Source of the DNA: JBBRLA01 sp038231615
GTDB lineage: Bacteria; Myxococcota_A; Polyangia; Palsa-1104; JAEUJZ01
Reading direction: 5' to 3'
Assembly (NCBI GenBank): GCA_038231615.1
Contig: JBBRLA010000489.1
Span: 1 to 6,677, forward strand
DNA: 6,677 nt
A program made the position numbers and the translations under genes. Shown piece after piece: positions 1-5,246 of the stretch. The notes beneath the pieces are model-generated. The model did no database searches, had not been told where the DNA came from, and worked only from the letters and a program-made list of their open reading frames with translations. The number at the start of each line of letters is the position of its first letter. Position 1 is the stretch's first letter.

Positions 1-295
1 GAATTAGTATACCCATATATTTTAATGATGTCCACTTTATATCCCATTATTTGTAGCCCGCCGCTCCCGCGAAGTCCTTGGGCCGTACGGACATCGACTT
101 TTCGGCTAGGGTCTAGCTAGTCATCCTTTCAGTGTTCAGAATACGTCGAAATGCTGACAAGTCATCCGCCGACCCGGAAGGTCCACGGAATCAAGGCGCA
201 TCATCGGCCGATGATGCGGTGCGCTAAAGGCCAGGGTACAAGGTCTACGGAACCTTCAGCCTCGATGTGAAGGGAGACCTCCAAGTGGTAGACCC
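1..295. other. Non-coding left edge, mobile-element debris
   Basis: No recognisable protein is encoded here on either strand. The first ~55 bases are clearly AT-rich compared with everything that follows, which suggests either a regulatory region or a boundary between DNAs of different origin. The part from about 180 onward contains a strong perfect palindrome (197-218). The last part leads without interruption into the group II intron-like sequence after 290, so some of it may be intron RNA sequence, but I could not identify intron domains I-III or a convincing 5' intron end. A GTGCG at 219-223 matches the usual 5' end of group II introns, but it lies too close to the coding remnant for an intact intron. 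Confidence 0.4.
197..218. repeat. 22-base perfect palindrome
   Basis: The two halves are exact reverse complements, centred on CGGCCG. As RNA or single-stranded DNA this gives a 9-bp stem closed by a GGCC loop. It lies just upstream of the mobile-element remnants. It could be a hairpin of the intron RNA, an element end or a protein-binding site; no T tract follows it, so it is not a typical intrinsic terminator. Confidence 0.6.
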
Positions 296-388
296 ATGAG
301 GAGCCGAGTACCAATGCGAGGCGAAGGGGCGGACGGGCTCGTAGTAGCGAGGATGCCTGGTAACGCGGGCGGAGCGAAGGGGCCCGAG
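290..388 (+). mobile_element. Group II intron RNA-like segment upstream of RT remnant
   Basis: The bases around GCGAGGCGAAGGGGCGGA, GTAGTAGCGAGGATG and GGAGCGAAGGGG look like the RNA sequence that commonly precedes the ORF in bacterial group II introns. This is recognition from memory and not an alignment. It runs directly into a mid-RT segment at ~389, which implies an internal deletion that removed the RT N-terminus and the active-site region. Confidence 0.45.
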
Positions 389-526
389 TCGGTGCTGGAG
401 GCCATTCGGGATCGGTTCGCGCAATGCCGACTGGAGCTTCATCCTGGGAAGACCCGGATCGTGTACTGCAAGGACGACGATCGGCGCGGGGAGCACGAAC
501 ACATCCAGTTTGATTTCCTCGGGTAT
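389..526 (+). pseudogene. Group II intron reverse transcriptase/maturase fragment
   Basis: About 46 codons of a group II intron-encoded RT are preserved, covering the late fingers/palm motif with LHPGKTRIVYCKD and the following FDFLGY that marks the end of the RT core. In intact proteins of about 400-600 residues this segment lies after the YADD catalytic motif. The upstream RT motifs, maturase domain X and any endonuclease domain are missing. Similarity stops abruptly after FLGY, at the junction with the transposase remnant. Confidence 0.75.
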
Positions 527-1141
527 CGTGGCAACAAGGTAGCTGTGCAAGTCATCGTTGAGCGCAGCAAGAAGGTTGACGGCGTCGTGATACCGGGTCA
601 AGTGCAGTCGATATCCCTTGGTTCGCTTGGTCCCGAGGAGAAGGTAGACGGGCGCACGGTAGGCGCCAAGCTGCGCACTCACACGGACCCCGACACGACG
701 ATCCTCATGACTGACGAGTCAAGGATCTACACGAGGGTCGGAGAGAACTTCAAGGAGCACCACACGGTCAACCACTCCAAAGAAGAGTACGTGCGGGAAG
801 ATCCTGACGGGCACCTCGTCCACACGAACACGGCAGAGGGCTTCAACGCGAACCTGAAGCGGCAGATCAACGGGAGTCACCACCACGTCAGCAAGAAGCA
901 CCTTCCGAAGTACCTGGAAGAGCACGATTACAAATACAACACCCGAGATCAGACCGATGGGGCGCGCACCGTCGCGGCTATCAGGAACATGGAAGGGAAG
1001 CGGCTGACGCTGTACAAGCCGGAGAGTGGTAAGGGCGCGTCGCTGATTTGCTATAAGGCGTCAGAGCCTGGGGGCAAAAAGGGGGGCGGCATGCTGACGA
1101 GAACGATTGCCCGGAAAAGTCGAAGAAATGAGGCTATATGA
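527..1141 (+). pseudogene. IS1595/ISXO2-like transposase, 5'-truncated
   Basis: The sequence encodes the C-terminal part of an ISXO2-like DDE transposase: the second catalytic Asp (TDE, codon at 713-715), the H-S-x-x-E-Y-V block, the N-T-x-E-G-F block that carries the third catalytic position, and the LKR-x-I-N-G-x-x-HHVS-x-x-HL signature. The N-terminal zinc-ribbon and the segment with the first catalytic Asp are absent, replaced by the RT fragment. Within the remaining part I see no frameshift. I did not find terminal inverted repeats. Confidence 0.8.
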
Positions 1142-1595
1142 GACTTGTAACACATCCCGCATGGGCGAGCAGAGCAGCGAGGTCTTGGACTACGTGCCCG
1201 CTCATTTCAAGGTGCTGCAGTATATGCGCGAGACCTGGTCCAGCACCACCGGCCAGATCGTCACCGCGCCGGTCCCTAACAAGATGATCGAAAAGGGAAT
1301 CCCGGGTCCGGGGCTGCTCACCCAGGTGGTGCTGTCCAAGTACCGCGACCACTGTCCGCTGACGCGGCAGACGCGCATCTACGCCCGCAGCGGGGTGGTG
1401 CTCAGCAGAAACACGCTGGTGGACTGCGATCTATTGACCTGGCGATCTGGCGTAGACCGCGCTGCTGCCGCCGCTGCCCGGAAGCGCTCCCGTGCGGAAG
1501 GTGCCGATGCGAAGGCCCGCCATGGCGGCAGTATATCCGCCGGGCCGCCGATGACGAAGAGTGTGCTACCTTTCGTGTCGCTCGAAAGAAGGTGA
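1107..1595 (+). pseudogene. IS66-family transposase (TnpC) fragment, degraded
   Basis: From the Met at 1161 the frame resembles the N-terminal/central part of IS66 TnpC: GEQSSEVLDYVPAHFKV, then IVTAPVP, then IEKGIPGPGLLTQVVLSKYRDHCPLTRQ and the segment ending LSRNTL (about 1161-1416). The segment expected to carry the zinc-finger cysteines (about residues 42-49) reads ETWSSTTG, with no Cys. After the LSRNTL motif the frame becomes Ala/Arg-rich and unlike IS66. A neighbouring frame around 1452-1475 reads TALLPPL, as expected for IS66, but behind a stop, so a frameshift is likely. The DDE catalytic domain is missing. The ORF begins inside the end of the preceding pseudogene; its first 18 codons are not IS66-like. 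It ends 1 base before the start codon of the next gene. Confidence 0.78.
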
Positions 1596-1596
1596 G

Positions 1597-2055
1597 ATGA
1601 AGATCTGGGTCGACGCAGACGCCCTACCCGGCGAGATCAAGGACATCATCCTGCGCGCTGCCCGCCGATTGAAGATCGATACGGTCCTGGTGGCGAACAA
1701 GAACGTCGACATCGGGCCGGGCCTCTTCGTGTCCTTTGTCAGGGTGAAGCAGGGGGCCGACATGGCCGATGCCTATATCGCTGACCACGGCGCCGCCGAG
1801 GACTTCTGCATCACCGCCGACATCCCCCTGGCTTCCTTGCTGGTGGGCAACGGGCTGACCGTGATCGATCCCCGCGGGGAGTTGTACTCGGAAGGGAACA
1901 TCGGCGAGCGGCTGGCGATGCGCGACCTAATGACCGGGCTGAGGGAGTCGGGTGTGCAGACCGGCGGCCCGCCTCCCTTCAGCCCCAAGGCCAAGCAGCG
2001 CTTCGCCGCGCTTCTGGATGCCCTTCTTTCTCGGATGCTGCGGCGGCAGGCGTAG
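1597..2055 (+). CDS. yaiI: YaiI/YqxD family protein (UPF0178, DUF188)
   Basis: This encodes a 152-residue cytosolic protein, the same length as E. coli YaiI. Diagnostic blocks are WVDADALP at the N-terminus, VLVANK, the ITADIPLA block near the middle, INPRGE-like IDPRGELY, ERLAMRDLM and the SGVQTGGP motif near the C-terminus. The conserved Asp residues of the first and central motifs place it in the PIN/NYN-like fold proposed for this family; the biochemical role is not firmly known. The usual VDADACP motif here carries Leu instead of Cys. The ATG at 1597 is chosen because the family starts directly with the K-I-W-V-D-A-D strand and an AAGG ribosome-binding sequence (1589-1592) lies 4 bases upstream; an in-frame GTG at 1561 would add 12 unrelated residues. 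The gene lies directly behind mobile-element debris, so its promoter must lie in that debris; a TATAT at 1532-1536 is a weak -10 candidate without a clear -35. Confidence 0.93.
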   Translation: MKIWVDADALPGEIKDIILRAARRLKIDTVLVANKNVDIGPGLFVSFVRVKQGADMADAYIADHGAAEDFCITADIPLASLLVGNGLTVIDPRGELYSEGNIGERLAMRDLMTGLRESGVQTGGPPPFSPKAKQRFAALLDALLSRMLRRQA

Positions 2056-2064
2056 CCGGGTGCG

Positions 2065-3750
2065 TCAGCGGTTCAGCACGGCGACGTCGTCGAGCTGCAT
2101 CCACGACGGCGTGTTGACCTTGCCGTCATCATGCGCCTGAAACACCACCTGCATGGACCTGCCCGAGTAGACCGTCAGGTCCATCGTGACCTGGGTCCAG
2201 CCAGCGGTAGCGCAGGTCCGCATGGGGGTCCAGATCACCGCGCCGCCATTCACCTCGCGGAGCTGCACCTGCTGCCAGTCCGTCGCCAAGGTCCCCTTGC
2301 AGGTTGGCTTGTACCAGAAGGAGAGCACGGTCGTGCCAGTGTCCGGCACCACGATGTTCTGCGCCAGGGTGCCGTCGGTTGTATAGGGCGTGGACAGACC
2401 GAGCATCACGCTGAACTTGCCGGCGTGGGGCGTGGCGGTGGTGAGGGCGGCGGTGCTGGATGGGGTAAAGGGGCTCAGCTTGCCGCTCTCGAAGTCGCCG
2501 TTGTCGATCAGGTTGGTGTTCGGCGTCAGCACGGCGATCTGCCCCGGGACGGTGTGGGTCTTTTCGCCGCCGGTGCCGGTGACCACGAAGGTGGCGCTGA
2601 CGCTGGCGTTGGTGGGGCTGGTGACCACGGTCAGGGTGCTGCTGGCACCGGCGGTGACCGACGGGGGGTTGAACGATCCCGTGACTCCCCCCGGCAGGCC
2701 GGTGACGGACAGGGCCACCTGCGCGGCCATGCCGGAGACGGCGGTGGTCTGGACGGTGTAAGTGGTGGTGGCGTGCTGGCCGATGATGCGGTTCGGCGGG
2801 GTCAGCGCCAAGGAGAAGTCGCTGGGGACGACGGCGCGGGAAACGATGCAGGCGTGGGCCTGATTGGACCACTGCTTCTGCACCGTGTAGATGACGCCGC
2901 TGGCGACCATCGTACCCTGCTGGCCATTGCAGATGTCGCCGATCTCCCCGTTCGTCCCGTCGTACCAGCCGAGCGGCGGGCCATAAACCGTGGCCAGACC
3001 CACGCCGGCATCGGTGATGGCCTCGACCATCTCGTGCGAGGCGACCGAGGTCTGGTTGTCGAACTGAGTGGCGGCCCTGCCGCAGCCCAGATCACATCCG
3101 CTGCCCGGCCCGATGTCGGGCAGGACGCCGTAGTAGACGTTCTGGTTCGCCATGGCCATGGTGCCGTGGTAGGCACAGAAGCCGCCGGAGATGCAGGAGA
3201 CGTACTTGCCCTGGGTGATCTTCAGCCCCGCCGGCAAGTGGATCATGTACAGGGAGTTTGCCTCAGGCTTCGGCAGGTGCCCGGCGCCGATCTGCTTGGC
3301 AAGCTCCGCCTGGATCTGCGCGTCGGTCAGGCTGGCGCCGGTGGGCGATGGGGTGATGGTCACGGTGCCGGCGTAGCTGCCGCGGACGATGGACTGCACC
3401 GGCTTGGTGGTGTTGTATTCGCTGAGCCAGTCCAGGTATGGGCTGTTGACGATGTTGACGTAGAAGCCGGGCATGCCCTGCTTGACGATCGAGCCGACGC
3501 CGGCCCCCCAGAAGACGCCGGTGATCTTGACGCTCTGGAGGACCGGGCCGCCATAATAGGCCAGGTGCGGGGCAGGGGCGGCCTGGGGCTGCACGCCGGG
3601 ATCATCGGACGAGAGCCACGGGGTGCCGTGCATCAGCCCCCCATCCCCGAGGTTGTCGGGAGGCGTCTCTCCAGAGCAGGCGAAAAGGAGCAGGGCCAGC
3701 GTGGTCGCGCCGATGGTTGTGATGCGATACCGGAACAGGTTGTATGTCAT
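2065..3750 (-). CDS. Secreted multidomain lipoprotein, EXORDIUM-like HExxE domain + Ig-like + jelly-roll domain
   Basis: A 561-residue protein with a lipoprotein signal peptide: basic N-region, hydrophobic stretch (~11-24) and LFAC with lipidated Cys25. Ser26 at +2 favours the outer membrane. After a Pro/Gly-rich linker, residues ~64-302 form one domain opening with YYGGPVL. It contains paired cysteines (186/192, 219/223, 274/301), SHEMVEAITD (238-247) and GWYD (261-264) followed by GEIGDIC (268-274). The HE-x-x-E...D...W...EIGD-C arrangement resembles plant EXORDIUM/PHI-1 proteins and related bacterial secreted proteins and is zincin-like, but protease activity is unproven and the second His of HExxH is absent. 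Residues ~311-408 look like a bacterial Ig-like domain (TPPNRIIGQ, GSFNPPSVTAG). Residues ~413-560, starting with NLIDNGDFESG and ending with LDDVAVL, look like a galactose-binding/CBM-type jelly roll. The ATG at 3748-3750 has a good ribosome-binding site. No partner gene is adjacent. Confidence 0.85.
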   Translation of the reverse strand: MTYNLFRYRITTIGATTLALLLFACSGETPPDNLGDGGLMHGTPWLSSDDPGVQPQAAPAPHLAYYGGPVLQSVKITGVFWGAGVGSIVKQGMPGFYVNIVNSPYLDWLSEYNTTKPVQSIVRGSYAGTVTITPSPTGASLTDAQIQAELAKQIGAGHLPKPEANSLYMIHLPAGLKITQGKYVSCISGGFCAYHGTMAMANQNVYYGVLPDIGPGSGCDLGCGRAATQFDNQTSVASHEMVEAITDAGVGLATVYGPPLGWYDGTNGEIGDICNGQQGTMVASGVIYTVQKQWSNQAHACIVSRAVVPSDFSLALTPPNRIIGQHATTTYTVQTTAVSGMAAQVALSVTGLPGGVTGSFNPPSVTAGASSTLTVVTSPTNASVSATFVVTGTGGEKTHTVPGQIAVLTPNTNLIDNGDFESGKLSPFTPSSTAALTTATPHAGKFSVMLGLSTPYTTDGTLAQNIVVPDTGTTVLSFWYKPTCKGTLATDWQQVQLREVNGGAVIWTPMRTCATAGWTQVTMDLTVYSGRSMQVVFQAHDDGKVNTPSWMQLDDVAVLNR

Positions 3751-3760
3751 GATCTGGATG

Positions 3761-3767
3761 CCCTCTC
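3761..3767 (-). promoter_or_regulatory. Ribosome-binding site of the lipoprotein gene
   Basis: On the minus strand this reads GAGAGGG, 10 bases before the ATG at 3750. It supports that start, which also yields a complete lipoprotein signal peptide. Confidence 0.65.
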
Positions 3768-3798
3768 AAAATGAATGGACAGCCAGTTCATCGGCCGG

Positions 3799-3827
3799 AG
3801 GGGCCGGGCCCCTTAGGGGCCTTTATT
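3799..3827 (+). terminator. Three-armed GC hairpin with T tract (terminator- or attenuator-like)
   Basis: Three 7-base arms follow each other: AGGGGCC (3799-3805), GGCCCCT (3807-3813) and AGGGGCC (3815-3821), then TTTATT (3822-3827). The middle arm can pair with either outer arm, but not with both. Pairing with the right arm gives a 6-bp GC stem with a TTA loop directly before the T tract, which is terminator-like on the plus strand. No plus-strand gene ends just upstream, so it could act on read-through transcripts or as a leader element of the acetyltransferase gene 55 bases downstream. On the minus strand it would lie in or near the leader of the lipoprotein gene and lacks a T tract. Confidence 0.45.
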
Positions 3828-3882
3828 CGGGGAACCGAGAAAACCAGCCCCCGAAATCCCGCCCCACGCTACCCTGGCGGGC

Positions 3883-4902
3883 ATGGAACTGCTCGTATAC
3901 TCCGCCGCGGAGCACTCCGAGATCCCCGATGCGGCCCTGGACCGCGACCGCCTGAACCACGCCGCATGGGGCGGCAGCCTGACGCAGGAGCAATACCTTG
4001 AACGAGAGCGCCGCCTGTGGCGCGACCCATTCTCCCGCCAGGGCCTGCGCCTGTGGGTCCTGTCCGACGGCCACGAGCCCGTTGCCAGCCTGGAGACCTA
4101 CGCCGTACAGGCGAAGAGCGGCGACCTTGCCGGCAGCGGCCACGGCATCGCCAGCGTCTATGTCGAAGAACGCCACCGCGGCGGAGGGCACGCCAGCGAT
4201 CTGCTGCGACGGGTCCACGAGCGCCTGCGGGCAGAGGGGGCGCTTTTGACCTATCTCATATCCGAGATCGGCCCGTCCCTGTACGAGCGCCTGGGCTATC
4301 GCGGGCGTCCGCTGCGCCTGCGCCGGCTGGCAGCGTCGGAACCGGGGCGGCCCGACATCGAGCCCGGCGACCCCCGGGTGCGGCTGCTGGAAGAACGCGA
4401 CCTGCTGGCGGTGCTGGAGTCGCGATATGGGCGATCGGAGGGCCAGGCGAAGCGGCTGCCCTTGTCCATCCCGCTCAGCCCACAGCAGATTGGCTGGCAC
4501 CTTCAGCGGGGACGGATCTACGCGGAGCTGCTGGGCCGGCCGGTGGCCGACGCGGTGGGGGCGCGGGCCGGGGACGCCTTCGCCCTGTGGGCGCCGGAGT
4601 ACCGCCACGGGGTGCTGCGGGTGCTGACGCTCTACCCGGGGGCGCGGCTCTTCTTGGCGGGACTGATAGATGACCCGCGGAGCCCGGAAGCGGCGGCGGT
4701 ACGCGACGTCCTGCACGCGGCCCGCGACGAGGCCGCGCGCCTGGGCCTGTCCACGGTGGAGATGTGGGAGAACACGGTCAATCCCGGCTGGTTGCGCGGC
4801 GGCCTGCCCGTCCCGGCAGAGGACCTGCCCATGCTTCTGCCCCTGCGCGGCGGGATCCACGCGGAAGACTGGCTCGACTGGGAGCGCGGCCACTGGCTCT
4901 GA
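3883..4902 (+). CDS. GNAT acetyltransferase, LYC1-like
   Basis: A 339-residue cytosolic protein without signal or membrane segments. The GNAT core is in residues ~1-145: a strand with HGIASVYVEERHRGGGHASD (87-106), whose R-G-G-G-H-A loop binds the acetyl-CoA pyrophosphate, and SEIGPSLYERLGY (127-139), the usual GNAT motif B area. The combination ASVYV...RGxGHA with a later S-(D/E)-IGPxxYxxxGY and the ending DWLDWERGHWL is what I remember from fungal LYC1 lysine N6-acetyltransferases, which have a second, C-terminal domain of about this size. Substrate here is therefore possibly a small amine or amino acid, but this is inference. Start: the ATG at 3883 has only a very close GGCGG upstream; a TACCCT at 3870-3875 lies 7 bases before the ATG, so a leaderless transcript is conceivable. 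It is divergent from the lipoprotein gene and 35 bases upstream of the next frame, so cotranscription with the methyltransferase is likely. Confidence 0.85.
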   Translation: MELLVYSAAEHSEIPDAALDRDRLNHAAWGGSLTQEQYLERERRLWRDPFSRQGLRLWVLSDGHEPVASLETYAVQAKSGDLAGSGHGIASVYVEERHRGGGHASDLLRRVHERLRAEGALLTYLISEIGPSLYERLGYRGRPLRLRRLAASEPGRPDIEPGDPRVRLLEERDLLAVLESRYGRSEGQAKRLPLSIPLSPQQIGWHLQRGRIYAELLGRPVADAVGARAGDAFALWAPEYRHGVLRVLTLYPGARLFLAGLIDDPRSPEAAAVRDVLHAARDEAARLGLSTVEMWENTVNPGWLRGGLPVPAEDLPMLLPLRGGIHAEDWLDWERGHWL

Positions 4903-5246
4903 CGGAAACATGATGAAGAGAGAGGCCGGCGGGCGTCATGCGCGTGCTGAACAGGGGTTGGGTCACGGACATGATGAAAAAGTCGGTGCGCGTCCTGGTT
5001 TCCCTTTATGCTGCCGCGACCGTGCCCACCACGCCACGAAAACATCCAGGGAAAAAACTCCCGCTTCGCCCCCCGCAAGGGGTCCCCGACCACACCAGAC
5101 CCTCGCCTGCTTCCCGGCCGCGCCCCGCCGCCGCCGGACCTCCATGGCCACGGCCCACCGCTGCGTCCGCACGACCCCGCCCCACTGGACCCCCGCGGCC
5201 CCGCCGCGTTCCCGGGCCCGGAGCACCCCCGCAAAAAGGCGACTGG
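4903..5246 (+). other. Spacer or low-complexity N-terminal extension before the methyltransferase core
   Basis: This 344-base stretch is open in the methyltransferase frame from 4938, but translates to a Pro/Arg-rich sequence with no similarity I recognise. Its third codon positions are much richer in A/T than those of the core, which suggests it is not (or not long) under coding selection in this frame. It contains two near-copies of ACATGATGAA (4908-4917 and 4969-4978) and a short CCCC-GCAA-GGGG hairpin (5071-5082). Frames on the minus strand here also encode nothing recognisable. Confidence 0.45.

Larger units (their letters stand above)
296..1141 (+). pseudogene. Chimeric ORF: group II intron RT fragment joined to IS1595-type transposase fragment
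   Basis: This 281-codon frame is open but composed of pieces of two unrelated mobile elements. Codons 1-31 do not look like protein and resemble group II intron RNA lying before its ORF. Codons ~33-77 match the conserved RT stretch of group II intron maturases, including LELHPGKTRIVYCKD (residues 47-60) and FDFLGY (72-77). From about residue 79 to 241 the sequence is the C-terminal catalytic part of an IS1595/ISXO2-like transposase: MTDE (138-141), VNHSKEEYV (158-166), HTNTAEGF (176-183), LKRQINGSHHHVSKKHL (187-203) and the KYN/R segment (213-217). The RT lacks its YADD region and the transposase lacks the first catalytic Asp and N-terminal domain, so neither activity is possible. The continuous frame probably reflects the low stop-codon frequency of GC-rich DNA rather than selection. 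The last ~40 codons match nothing I know. Confidence 0.8.

Noticed and set aside
219..223. GTGCG as 5' end of a group II intron
   Set aside because: It lies only about 70 bases before the ORF-proximal intron-like sequence, so domains I-III would not fit; a five-base match is weak.
1434..1458. TTGACC ... TAGACC as promoter for the UPF0178 gene
   Set aside because: Spacer of 13 bases is too short for a sigma-70 promoter.
2131..3774. 547-codon plus-strand frame antisense to the lipoprotein gene
   Set aside because: Gly/Asp/His-rich translation without recognisable domains; the minus-strand frame has a lipobox signal peptide, paired cysteines and clear domains.
3823..4911. 362-codon minus-strand frame opposite the acetyltransferase
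   Set aside because: It mirrors the GC-rich codon pattern of the GNAT gene and shows no family motif, whereas the plus frame has an acetyl-CoA-binding loop.
4963..5226. 87-codon minus-strand frame in the spacer before the methyltransferase core
   Set aside because: Composition is that of random GC-rich DNA, with no motif and no good start context.
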